In this document: positions 1-6,772 of the stretch, one piece after another | Layout of the letters: each line of letters opens with the position of its first letter | Numbering within the stretch: position 1 is the first letter of the stretch | DNA from: a virus | IMG/VR virus record: IMGVR_UViG_3300014887_000009 | Coordinates: 1 to 20,285 of that record | DNA length: 20,285 nt | Strand: one strand, 5' to 3' | Program-made: the position numbers and the translations under genes | Notes under the pieces: generated by a model | Told to the model about the DNA's origin: nothing | Databases searched by the model: none | The model's input: the letters and a program-made list of their open reading frames with translations, nothing else

Positions 1-165
1 ATCTACTCCCGCTTCTGCCCATCCTATGCTGTACTCTATGTCTGGAATAACGGATTTCAAGGCTTGAGTTAATGCTTGTCCAACTTTTTCTCCACATTTT
101 TCTGTTCTGGAAATGGCTTTTAGGTAATTATTGAATAGTTCTGTTATAGAAGTTTTCTTTTCCAT
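1..165 (-). CDS. Hypothetical protein, partial (runs off left edge)
   Basis: This reading frame enters from the left edge with its N-terminus inside the window, giving 55 residues beginning MEKKTSITELFNNYLKAISR. The ATG at 165 has a strong Shine-Dalgarno site just upstream on the minus strand (AGGAGGG). It overlaps the 3' end of the sigma-factor gene by 22 bases, which suggests translational coupling and shared transcription. The visible part looks helical and mixed-charge, with no signal peptide or membrane segment. I do not recognise a family. It is probably the third gene of a leftward regulatory or early operon. Confidence 0.6.
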   Translation of the reverse strand, partial: MEKKTSITELFNNYLKAISRTEKCGEKVGQALTQALKSVIPDIEYSIGWAEAGVD

Positions 166-851
166 ATTTCCCTCCTGTCAGCATTGATGTTATTTTTTTG
201 GAGTTGATTTTGAATTGCTCTTATGACACGATGGTAAATTTGCGATACTCGTTGCCCAGAGATTGACCATTCTTTGGCGATAGTGCGAAGACTTTTTTGT
301 TCTAGGAGACCTTCCAGAATTTTCCTCTCCCTACCATGTACAAGAGACAGAATCTTGGTGAGATCCAGTTGATTTTCAAGCATTGTGTCGAAATCACTGT
401 CAATTAAATCATCAAACGTCCCGTGTGGTATTTCTTCTACTGCTTCAGTTCCTGTGAGGAGATCCATTATCGTTTCAACTGATTCACAGTCAGGCGATTG
501 GTGAGAGTGGATAAAGCGGGTGATGAATCCATAAATCCACCAGGCAGCATAGGTCGTGAAAGAGAACCCCAGTTCAGGACGAAATTTTTCGATTGCTCGC
601 ATTATGCCAAAGATGCCTTCGGTGACCAGATCATCAATATCGTAAGGTGGAGGAGGGTCGAAGCGCACTGCAATCAGAATGGCCATTGGGACACATTTGA
701 GGATAATCTTTTCCTTAGCTTTCTCATCACCTTTCCGGTATTGCTCATGCAGTTCGTTACAGCTTTCTTCTATGGTTGGTACTTGCCAGTGGAATCCCTG
801 TACTTTTGCACTATGGGAGGCAGGAAAGAATAGAGTAATGGGGTTCTTCAT
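144..851 (-). CDS. Phage-encoded sigma-70 family RNA polymerase sigma factor
   Basis: The 235-residue product resembles a sigma-70 family factor that would redirect host RNA polymerase. Region 2 spans about residues 32-118. Its core (DIDDLVTEGIFGIMRAIEKF and FSFTTYAAWWIYGFITRFI) matches the 2.2-2.4 helices that bind the beta' clamp and open the -10 element. Region 4 spans about 165-218 and has a helix-turn-helix (LRTIAKEWSISGQRVSQIYH) for a -35 element. Regions 1.1 and 3 are absent; a short acidic linker (about 120-165) joins the two domains. This resembles alternative sigma factors more than a housekeeping one. The ATG overlaps the stop of the upstream gene as ATGA, with GGAGG upstream, so translation is coupled. 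It is transcribed away from the virion genes. The regulon is inferred only; it may drive middle or late phage genes. Confidence 0.88.
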   Translation of the reverse strand: MKNPITLFFPASHSAKVQGFHWQVPTIEESCNELHEQYRKGDEKAKEKIILKCVPMAILIAVRFDPPPPYDIDDLVTEGIFGIMRAIEKFRPELGFSFTTYAAWWIYGFITRFIHSHQSPDCESVETIMDLLTGTEAVEEIPHGTFDDLIDSDFDTMLENQLDLTKILSLVHGRERKILEGLLEQKSLRTIAKEWSISGQRVSQIYHRVIRAIQNQLQKNNINADRREIWKRKLL

Positions 852-1117
852 TCTTCATCCTCCACTCGCTGTACCTTCTGGAAATCCCAGTCTCCATCTT
901 TGACAAGAGCGGGTAGGTCTTTGTCTGTCCACTGTTTATGCCTTTCAATACCTACCCGGATACACTCCCATTCCAAGCGTTCAAAAATTTGATTCGTTAT
1001 CTCTTCTGCTTTGGAAGAATCAATTCCAGCGTCAAGGAGAATAGCAAAGATTAGACCCTTTGGTGTGAACCTATAAACTTTATCTTCTGGAGAGTTCATT
1101 TGGTTTTTCTTGGCCAT
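848..1117 (-). CDS. Small hypothetical protein, first gene of leftward operon
   Basis: This 89-residue protein begins MAKKNQMNSPEDKVYRFTPK. I chose the ATG at 1117 over an in-frame GTG at 1126 because the Shine-Dalgarno site GGAGGTGATC lies at the proper distance from the ATG and overlaps the GTG. The central part (VYRFTPKGLIFAILLDAGI, then a helix rich in E, I and R) looks like a small winged-helix or helical domain, but I recognise no family. The C-terminus is acidic. It is first behind a strong leftward promoter (1148-1176) and is translationally coupled to the sigma factor, so it may regulate or modify that factor. That role is inference from position. Confidence 0.7.
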   Translation of the reverse strand: MAKKNQMNSPEDKVYRFTPKGLIFAILLDAGIDSSKAEEITNQIFERLEWECIRVGIERHKQWTDKDLPALVKDGDWDFQKVQRVEDEE

Positions 1118-1147
1118 TGCGATCACCTCCGGATCTTGGTCTGCTTC

Positions 1148-1176
1148 CTTATAACATACCCAATAGTGAAAGTCAA
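1148..1176 (-). promoter_or_regulatory. Leftward sigma-70-type promoter for the sigma-factor operon
   Basis: On the minus strand, TTGACT (1171-1176) is separated by 17 bases from TATAAG (1148-1153). An extended -10 TATG element precedes it, reading TATGTTATAAG. Transcription would start about 25-30 bases upstream of the ATG at 1117. Confidence 0.75.
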
Positions 1177-1187
1177 GCCCTCCCTCC

Positions 1188-1216
1188 TTGTGAATATTGG
1201 TAAAATGTGTTACAAT
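1188..1216 (+). promoter_or_regulatory. Rightward promoter for the endolysin gene
   Basis: TTGTGA (1188-1193), a 17-base spacer and TACAAT (1211-1216) form a housekeeping-type promoter with an extended -10 (TGTGTTACAAT). It is back to back with the leftward promoter. A strong ribosome binding site (GGGAGGTGA, 1222-1230) follows, six bases before the TTG start of the endolysin gene. Confidence 0.7.
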
Positions 1217-1236
1217 AAATAGGGAGGTGAGTTGAT

Positions 1237-1770
1237 TTGTACTCGCCGAAGTTTGAAAGAGCAGTTGATCTTGTTCTGAAGCATGAAGGGGGATATGTTT
1301 ATGACCCCGATGATCCCGGAGGGGAGACCAAATTCGGGATCAGTAAGAGATCTTATCCAGATGAGGATATTAAGGAATTGACTGTTGAGCGTGCCAAGGA
1401 GATTTACTGGAAAGATTTCTGGGTACCAAACCGCTATGAGGAAATTGAGTATGAGCCTCTTGCTGTAAAAGTTTTTGACGTTGCTGTCAATCTTGGTTCT
1501 CGACGGGCGAATATGCTCTTACAGGAAGCTCTGTGTGACATTGGCCAATTGGTGGATATTGATGGGATAATTGGGCCGCAGACCCTTACAGCTACCAATT
1601 CTATCAGTGGCGATTTTCTCTTGCGGGCATTTGTTGTTGAGGTTGGAAGCTATTACATTGATACCGCTTTACGGGTACCTAAATTGAGAAAGTTTTTATA
1701 TGGTTGGCTTTTCAGACTATTTGATGGATTGGAGTTGAAAACATGGGAAAAAAGGCGAAGGAAAAAGTGA
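1237..1770 (+). CDS. Endolysin-like N-acetylmuramidase (glycoside hydrolase 108 type) with C-terminal peptidoglycan-binding domain
   Basis: The 177-residue product should cleave the peptidoglycan glycan backbone at the end of infection. The N-terminal domain (about 1-70) has KHEGGYVYDPDDPGGETKFG, the signature of the GH108 (secretion activator or ZliS-like) family, with E17 as the expected catalytic acid. The C-terminal part (about 75-170) resembles the peptidoglycan-binding-3 domain, including the VDIDGIIGPQT segment. There is no signal peptide or membrane helix, so release would need a holin or another route, and no holin is visible here. Translation starts at a TTG placed six bases after GGGAGGTGA; no other start fits. 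The gene ends in a basic tail and overlaps the next gene by 28 bases. It could instead be a virion-associated lysin. Confidence 0.88.
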   Translation: MYSPKFERAVDLVLKHEGGYVYDPDDPGGETKFGISKRSYPDEDIKELTVERAKEIYWKDFWVPNRYEEIEYEPLAVKVFDVAVNLGSRRANMLLQEALCDIGQLVDIDGIIGPQTLTATNSISGDFLLRAFVVEVGSYYIDTALRVPKLRKFLYGWLFRLFDGLELKTWEKRRRKK

Positions 1771-2147
1771 AGAAGCAGTATGAGGAGGAATTGAAAGAAT
1801 ACATCAACACAGTTATCTCTGAGTACGTTGATCTGGTTCCGATAATTCGGTTGTATCTTGTCCACTGGATGGAACAGGAACACAACGATAAGGGAAGCTC
1901 TTTCTCCATGACTTACAATCCAGAGATTTTCTCTGCTTCTTTTTACATCTATCGAGGGGTATTTCAGGAAATTCCAGAAGAAGGTCTTACTCCAGGGTTT
2001 AAAGATTATATCCGCTACTGTCTTGCTCATGAGTTTGGGCATTGTTTGATCTGGGAGCTTGATGGCAAGAGTTCTTCAGTTGAGAAGGCGGCAACGCTTA
2101 TTGGAGTGTTGCTTATGCGTTTACATGAATATATTACAGGAGGTTAG
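1743..2147 (+). CDS. Putative small zinc metallopeptidase (HExxH protein)
   Basis: This 134-residue protein has a zincin signature, LAHEFGHCLIWEL, with H96 and H100 as expected zinc ligands and E97 as the catalytic base. A candidate third ligand is E114 in the helix EKAATLIGVLLMR. The layout HExxH, a short gap, then E-x-A resembles ImmA/IrrE-type peptidases, but the protein is short and lacks the HTH partner of phage ImmA genes. The N-terminus is a basic, helical, coiled-coil-like stretch (about 1-25). It overlaps the endolysin gene by 28 bases, so it belongs to the same transcript. It could trim a phage protein, act on host peptidoglycan stems, or be a catalytically dead relative. The fold call rests on the motif alone. 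Confidence 0.6.
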   Translation: MGKKAKEKVKKQYEEELKEYINTVISEYVDLVPIIRLYLVHWMEQEHNDKGSSFSMTYNPEIFSASFYIYRGVFQEIPEEGLTPGFKDYIRYCLAHEFGHCLIWELDGKSSSVEKAATLIGVLLMRLHEYITGG

Positions 2148-2148
2148 G

Positions 2149-2436
2149 ATGGCTTACGCAAGATGGTCATGGAGTGATTGGTATATATTCTGGCATGCTT
2201 CAGATGCGAAGAGAAAAGAGGATGAGATTTTAGCAGTATGGCATATAGGGTCAAAGGATTACCCTACTTACAACTATAGGGAGGTTAAAGAAATGCTTAG
2301 GAATAATGATTTTTCAAGAATTGAAGGGTATTCACCTCAAGATCACATTTTCCTTCGGGAAATTTTTGAAATATGGATAAGCGACATTGATAAGTGGTAT
2401 CAGGAGCGTGGTGATGAGTGCACATCCACTACATAA
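2149..2436 (+). CDS. Hypothetical protein rich in Trp and Asp
   Basis: This 95-residue protein begins MAYARWSWSDWYIFWHASDA. The ATG at 2149 follows the previous stop by one base and has an AGGAGGTTAGG ribosome binding site, so longer in-frame starts upstream were rejected. It is unusually rich in aromatic residues at the N-terminus and at EIWISDIDKWY, and appears soluble. I recognise no family. Its end overlaps the first glycosyltransferase gene by 19 bases, so it may serve the same pathway. Confidence 0.6.
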   Translation: MAYARWSWSDWYIFWHASDAKRKEDEILAVWHIGSKDYPTYNYREVKEMLRNNDFSRIEGYSPQDHIFLREIFEIWISDIDKWYQERGDECTSTT

Positions 2437-3428
2437 CAGGGAGTATTGATGGCTGTAGCCTTGTCCAGTGCTATATTCCTGCCAAATATTTATCCCGCCT
2501 TCCTGATGTAAAAGCAACTATATCCTCTTACCCTGAATACATAGAAGATCCAGATCTTCATAAAGCTGATCTCGTAGTTTTACAACGCCAGATAAAGAAT
2601 TCTGTTTTCCAGTACATGAAAAAGAATAAATCCAATCAGCTATTTATCTATGATCTTGATGATGACCTCTGGGCAATTCCGCCCGATTTTCCTACCAAAC
2701 CGCTCTGGCCAGACAAGAAGCTGGGGATTGTGAAAATTTTCATTGAGGAATGTGGCATTTTAACTGTCCATTCAGAAGGAGCTTATAAGAATTTGAAAGA
2801 GAGATTTCCCGGAGCAAAGATTTATTTACTTCCTCCTCTTGTTGATTTTGAAAGAGCTGTATCAAAAAGAAGACCGAATCGCTCTGAGATCAGAGTGGGA
2901 TGGCAGGGATCGTCTTCTCATATGAAGATAGCTGAACATGTAGCTCATGCAGTGGTTCAGGTAATACGAGGAGATCCTGATATACGAACTGTCTGGTTGG
3001 GGTTTCTTCCTACTCCAGTGAAGCGTCTTCCTTGGTGGCAGTGGGAATACTATGACTGGGTTGACATTGACCATTTTTATGAAGTACTTGGAGCACTGGA
3101 TATTGATATTGGATTAGCGCCTTTACCTTCAATTCCTTTTACTGCAACTCGTACAATTAGAAAGCTTTTGGATTATGGTATGTTCAAGATTCCGGTAATA
3201 GCTACAGATATTAAACCTTTTTCTTCTTATCCTGATCTCTATTATCCCGTTGATGCATCAAATAAATTGAACAAATGGCGGAGGGCAATTATTGATATGG
3301 TGGAAAATAAAGATTTGCGAGAAGAGTACGCTGAACGTCTTTATACATTCACGAAGAAATATGATGCAAAGGAGCGGGTAAAGGAATGGCTCGACGTATA
3401 CAAAGAAATACTCGCATTGTGTTCTTAA
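2418..3428 (+). CDS. Glycosyltransferase-like protein (GT-B fold, GT1/GT4-like)
   Basis: The 336-residue product has the shape of a GT-B retaining glycosyltransferase that moves a sugar from a nucleotide donor. The N-terminal Rossmann half contains the acidic loop FIYDLDDDLWAIP (77-89). The C-terminal half starts near 158 with RVGWQGSSSHMK, the usual glycine-rich opening of the donor-binding domain. It continues with DIDIGLAPLPSIPFTATRTI and LLDYGMFKIPVIATDIKPF (about 228-268). These match the pattern in which a single-domain GT4 enzyme binds the nucleotide sugar and recycles it. The start is GTG at 2418, inside the end of the preceding gene, and the gene overlaps the next one by 43 bases. 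The acceptor cannot be read from the sequence. Candidates are a virion protein, host surface glycan or modified DNA. Confidence 0.8.
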   Translation: MHIHYITGSIDGCSLVQCYIPAKYLSRLPDVKATISSYPEYIEDPDLHKADLVVLQRQIKNSVFQYMKKNKSNQLFIYDLDDDLWAIPPDFPTKPLWPDKKLGIVKIFIEECGILTVHSEGAYKNLKERFPGAKIYLLPPLVDFERAVSKRRPNRSEIRVGWQGSSSHMKIAEHVAHAVVQVIRGDPDIRTVWLGFLPTPVKRLPWWQWEYYDWVDIDHFYEVLGALDIDIGLAPLPSIPFTATRTIRKLLDYGMFKIPVIATDIKPFSSYPDLYYPVDASNKLNKWRRAIIDMVENKDLREEYAERLYTFTKKYDAKERVKEWLDVYKEILALCS

Positions 3429-4459
3429 GTGAAGCTGATGATTGTTGCTTATGGAAAATATGTGATGAGCTGGCTCCAGCTACTCCAAAGAATCTCATTT
3501 TTCATAAGGTCTGCGGAGTACAGAATTTTGTACAGTTTGGGAAGGAAAAGTTTTTTATTCTGAATCGGATTGGTGGGCGTCTTAATAGTCTTGTTCATAA
3601 CTGGTTGTTGAGCTTGATGGAAGATCCATCCAAGCGTTTCGTCTACTTTATTGATGATGCGATTGATTATCGAAATGATAATTTGCCTTGGAAGTTTATG
3701 GAAAAGGCAACTGCCATCCTCGTTCCGACAAAGTCAATGAAGGAATATCTGATTGAAAAGAATAGTGATATAGCAAACAAGATTGCAGTGGTACGCACTC
3801 ATATCAACCTTAAACTGCTTGCTCATGTTGCTCCACTGGCCAGAATAGATGACCGTATCCAGATTATGTGGGGAGGTGGCGGATTGACTGGATTGCCAAT
3901 CATCAAAGACATAATAACTTATCTTGACCAGAAGAGAAAGGATGTAAGATTATTCTGTGTTGGTGCGAAAATAGGATTGGTACGGACATATCTCGAACCA
4001 GTACGGAATATTGATATTCGCTATTTTGAATTTCTTCCATACAAGGACTTTGTGAGTATTTGCAAGGCTTCGTTGATTCATCTCAATCCATTGTGCCCAG
4101 AAGAGGCAAACATTCTTGTTCATGATTTGAAAGATCCAGAAGCTTTTATAAGAGTTAAAGCACCGATTAAATTCATACATGCTGGGGAAGCTCAAAAAGT
4201 TTTGATTACTACTGCTATTCCTTCTTATGAAGAAGTAGTGGTGCATGGGGAGAATGGATTTTTAGCTCGGAAAAAAGATGAGTGGATTGATCTCATTGAT
4301 TATCTTCTGGATAATCCTGATCGAATAGAGGATATAGGGAAGAAAGCTCGGCAGACAGTAGAGGAGAAGTTTGATACTTCTTTGCTTGTTGATCAATATC
4401 TTCAAGTGTATCTGGGTGATGAATATGAGAAGATCGTCATGGAGCCGGGAATTTCTTGA
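3386..4459 (+). CDS. Second glycosyltransferase-like protein (GT4-like)
   Basis: This 357-residue protein shows the same GT-B plan as its neighbour but is clearly a different gene. The N-terminal half includes RFVYFIDDAIDYRND (84-98) and ILVPTKSMKEYLIEK. The donor half begins with IQIMWGGGGLTGLPIIKDI (158-176). A region typical of GT4 proteins (KAPIKFIHAGEAQKVLITT and YEEVVVHGENGFLARKKDEW) lies at about 258-300. The last 60 residues form the usual closing helices. The start ATG lies inside the previous glycosyltransferase gene, so the two are almost certainly co-translated and may act in sequence on one glycan. The gene overlaps the downstream HTH gene by 35 bases. Donor and acceptor are unknown. 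Confidence 0.8.
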   Translation: MARRIQRNTRIVFLSEADDCCLWKICDELAPATPKNLIFHKVCGVQNFVQFGKEKFFILNRIGGRLNSLVHNWLLSLMEDPSKRFVYFIDDAIDYRNDNLPWKFMEKATAILVPTKSMKEYLIEKNSDIANKIAVVRTHINLKLLAHVAPLARIDDRIQIMWGGGGLTGLPIIKDIITYLDQKRKDVRLFCVGAKIGLVRTYLEPVRNIDIRYFEFLPYKDFVSICKASLIHLNPLCPEEANILVHDLKDPEAFIRVKAPIKFIHAGEAQKVLITTAIPSYEEVVVHGENGFLARKKDEWIDLIDYLLDNPDRIEDIGKKARQTVEEKFDTSLLVDQYLQVYLGDEYEKIVMEPGIS

Positions 4460-4781
4460 TGAGGTTATCAGAAAATATCTCTCTCATTTTGATCCAATTG
4501 AAGAGTGTATTAACTTCCAACTCTCTTCAATTGCTGGGATGTATGATGTAAAACTGTCTTCAATTGGTGCTCGTGCAAAAGAATATGTAACTCCTCTTGA
4601 AGATGCGTTTGTAGAGGCGATTGACAAGAAATACCGCTGGGCTTCCTCTCCAGAAGGAGTGATGTGGGCTCTTTATATCAATGGTCACAGTTACAAGGAA
4701 ATTGCTGAGATTTTTGGGTGTGCCGTTGGGACAGTGTGGAATATGATTGTTGATTTTCAGAAAAAATTGAAGAATTTATGA
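4425..4781 (+). CDS. HTH-domain protein upstream of the terminase genes
   Basis: This 118-residue protein begins MRRSSWSREFLDEVIRKYLS. I prefer ATG 4425 because GGGTGAT sits just before it; ATG 4419, two codons earlier, is also possible. Residues 86-112 (GHSYKEIAEIFGCAVGTVWN) form a helix-turn-helix of the sigma region-4 or homeodomain-like type. No sigma region 2 is present. The rest is helical. It could be a DNA-binding regulator of late genes or an extra packaging protein that binds the pac or cos site, since terminase genes follow. It ends exactly where the next promoter begins, with its TGA stop inside the extended -10 element. Confidence 0.65.
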   Translation: MRRSSWSREFLDEVIRKYLSHFDPIEECINFQLSSIAGMYDVKLSSIGARAKEYVTPLEDAFVEAIDKKYRWASSPEGVMWALYINGHSYKEIAEIFGCAVGTVWNMIVDFQKKLKNL

Positions 4782-4787
4782 TATAAT
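4777..4787 (+). promoter_or_regulatory. Extended -10 promoter for the terminase genes
   Basis: TATGATATAAT is a perfect TRTGN extended -10 with a consensus TATAAT hexamer (4782-4787). The -35 match is poor (CAGAAA at 4758-4763, 18-base spacer), which is common when the extended -10 is strong. The expected start point near 4794 leaves a leader of about 70 bases before the GTG of the small terminase gene. Confidence 0.65.
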
Positions 4788-4863
4788 ACTAATGAGATGG
4801 ATGCGTTGTCCACATTTGACGTTCTACCACAGAGGTTGAAACGAGATTTAGGAGGGCGGAGGA

Positions 4864-5352
4864 GTGGTAAGAAAAGCAAAAAGAAAAGGAAGAATAGAAA
4901 GAGAAATAGAAAGAAAACTTCTCACTCCTGAAGAGAAGACTTATATCAAATTACGTGCTGCTGGAGTTTCCAAGGATGATGCCTATGCAATGGCCTTTGA
5001 GGAAGATGGAGGAAGCTGGGAACTGACTCAGAAGGCAACTGCACTTGAGAAACGTGAGGATATCGTTGCTGAGCTTCAGCGACTCAAAGAAGAGCTGAAG
5101 AAGAAGATTGTTGAGGAAGCTCCTAATGCCTTTGAACGTCTTGTTGAGCTTTCCAAATACGCTCGCAGTGAAAAAGTCCGTCTTGACGCCAATAAGAATA
5201 TCCTTGATCGAGCTGGTTTCAATGAGCCAGTGAAACTTCAGACGCTTGCCATTTTTTCTTTTATGACTCCTGAACAGCTCAAAGAAATGCTTCGAGCACA
5301 TATGTTGAGGTCTCTGGAGATGATGGAGAGTGCCCGGAAGGAAGAAGAATAA
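4864..5352 (+). CDS. Terminase small subunit-like protein
   Basis: This 162-residue protein sits directly before the large terminase gene. A very basic N-terminus (VRKAKRKGRIEREIERK) leads into a predicted helix-turn-helix (about 20-45, TPEEKTYIKLRAAGVSKDDAY), as in phage small terminases that recognise the packaging site. A helical, coiled-coil-like segment (66-85) could form the oligomerisation core. The stretch RLDANKNILDRAGF (106-119) is typical of this protein class. Start is GTG, with GGAGGGCGGAGGA before it. It overlaps the large-subunit gene by 23 bases. Similarity is by pattern and position, so the family call is likely but not certain. Confidence 0.75.
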   Translation: MVRKAKRKGRIEREIERKLLTPEEKTYIKLRAAGVSKDDAYAMAFEEDGGSWELTQKATALEKREDIVAELQRLKEELKKKIVEEAPNAFERLVELSKYARSEKVRLDANKNILDRAGFNEPVKLQTLAIFSFMTPEQLKEMLRAHMLRSLEMMESARKEEE

Positions 5353-6706
5353 TCCTTTTGAATTAAATATTCCAGACTTTGCAGAATATTCTAAGTTATT
5401 CAGTTATGTACCTCACCGTAAACAGTTAGAATTTCATCAGCTCCCTCAGAGAATAAGAGTATTCAGCGGCGGAAATCGAAGTGGAAAGACGACCGCCGCA
5501 CTTTATGACTTTATTTATGCTGCTCTTGGTATCCATCCTTGGCAGGATTGGCCACCTCCTCCACTGCGCCTCCGTGTAGTGGGTCCCGATTTTAATGTTG
5601 TTATAAATGAGATCCACCTTCCTCGTTTTCGGGAGATCCTTCCAGAGGGTTCTTATGTTTGGCACGCGGAAATGCGGACTCTTGAACTGTTTAATGGTAG
5701 TACAATCAATTTTCGTAGTTATGATCAGGATGTAAGCAAGTTTTCTGGTAGTTCTCTTCATGGTGTTTGGTTTGATGAGGAACCTCCTCAGCGAATTTAC
5801 AATGAAAATCTCATGCGGGTGCTTGATACAGGTGGAAAAATATTGATGACATTTACACCTTTGAGCGGAATAAACTGGCTTTATGATCTTGTTTTCTCAG
5901 ATAAGAAAGATCCATTGACAGGTGAACCGCTTGTAGGGGTAGTTTTCGTCAGCACTTATGATAATCCCTATATCAAAGAATCGGACATTGAAGCGGTCAA
6001 AGCTTTATGCCGAGATGAGGATGAAATTGCAGCCCGTTTTGAAGGTAAATTCTTTACAAGGAGTGGTCTTGTATATAAAGAGTTTGATCCTCGAATTCAT
6101 GTTGTTGATCCTTTCCCCATTCCTGACGACTGGATGATCTGTATTTCTATTGATCACCACACAAGAAATCCACAAGCTGTTGTTTTTACTGCTATTGATC
6201 CAGATGATAATGTTTGGCAATATGATGAGTTTTATGAACCCACCCTTGTACCAGAGGTTTGCAAAGCGATAAAGGAAAAGACAATGGGAAGAAAGATTTC
6301 AATTGCATTGATTGATGTCAATGCTGCTACTCCAGATGCCGTTACTGGACGATCTGCAAAGAATGAGTACTGGCAGAATGGAATTTATGTTCAGCCAGCT
6401 AAGAAAGGAAAGCATTCGGTGCTTGAGGGAATTGGAGTTGTGAGAGAATACCTTGCTAATCAAAAACTCAAGATCTTTCGTTGCTGTCAAAATACTATTC
6501 GGCAAATAGAGATGTATCGCTGGGCAGAATGGACTCATCGGTTGAGGGATAAACGAGATCCCAAGGAGGTGCCACTCAAGAAGGAATCCCATTTGCTGGA
6601 CGCACTCCGCTACTTAGTTCATATGCGTCCTAAATATCGTCCTCCTGCTTTGACTTCAGTACGTCCGCCACGTTATGAACCTCTTTTCAGGAAGACGGGA
6701 TACTGA
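5330..6706 (+). CDS. terL: Terminase large subunit (packaging ATPase and nuclease)
   Basis: The 458-residue product is the DNA-packaging motor. The N-terminal ATPase has Walker A GGNRSGKT (47-54), Walker B VWFDEE (146-151) and a coupling motif MTFTP (173-177). The C-terminal RNase H-like nuclease has the expected acidic residues: D275 in SIDHHTRNP, D329 in ALIDVNAAT and D424 in HLLDALRYLV. Together these would cut concatemeric DNA and dock on the portal. The length is normal for the family. The start is a GTG (MPGRKKNNPF) within the end of the small-subunit gene, preceded by GGAGATGATGGAGA. A basic, proline-rich C-terminus (about 430-458) may contact the portal. Confidence 0.96.
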   Translation: MPGRKKNNPFELNIPDFAEYSKLFSYVPHRKQLEFHQLPQRIRVFSGGNRSGKTTAALYDFIYAALGIHPWQDWPPPPLRLRVVGPDFNVVINEIHLPRFREILPEGSYVWHAEMRTLELFNGSTINFRSYDQDVSKFSGSSLHGVWFDEEPPQRIYNENLMRVLDTGGKILMTFTPLSGINWLYDLVFSDKKDPLTGEPLVGVVFVSTYDNPYIKESDIEAVKALCRDEDEIAARFEGKFFTRSGLVYKEFDPRIHVVDPFPIPDDWMICISIDHHTRNPQAVVFTAIDPDDNVWQYDEFYEPTLVPEVCKAIKEKTMGRKISIALIDVNAATPDAVTGRSAKNEYWQNGIYVQPAKKGKHSVLEGIGVVREYLANQKLKIFRCCQNTIRQIEMYRWAEWTHRLRDKRDPKEVPLKKESHLLDALRYLVHMRPKYRPPALTSVRPPRYEPLFRKTGY

Positions 6707-6712
6707 GTCTTT

Positions 6713-6742
6713 CTGAAAAAGAGACACATTTTATGGTATAAT
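6713..6742 (+). promoter_or_regulatory. Extended -10 promoter upstream of the portal cluster
   Basis: TATGGTATAAT (6732-6742) is a TRTGN extended -10 with consensus TATAAT. A weak -35, CTGAAA (6713-6718), lies 18 bases upstream. It sits in the short gap after the large terminase stop and drives the gene at 6773 and the portal. Confidence 0.65.
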
Positions 6743-6772
6743 TGAAATAGAAAAAGAGAGGAGTTGATTTTT

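Noticed and set aside
498-833. Open frame on the plus strand opposite the sigma-factor gene
   Set aside because: It is antisense to a clear sigma-70 gene, has no ribosome binding site and shows no protein-like pattern.
4425-4781. Sigma factor call for the HTH protein
   Set aside because: Only a region-4-like helix-turn-helix is present, with no region 2, so a general HTH label is safer.
6704-6732. Hairpin after the large terminase stop (GTCTTT with AGAGAC, followed by ACATTTT)
   Set aside because: The stem is only six pairs with a G-U pair, the T-tract is poor, and it overlaps the promoter at 6713-6742, so I do not call a terminator.
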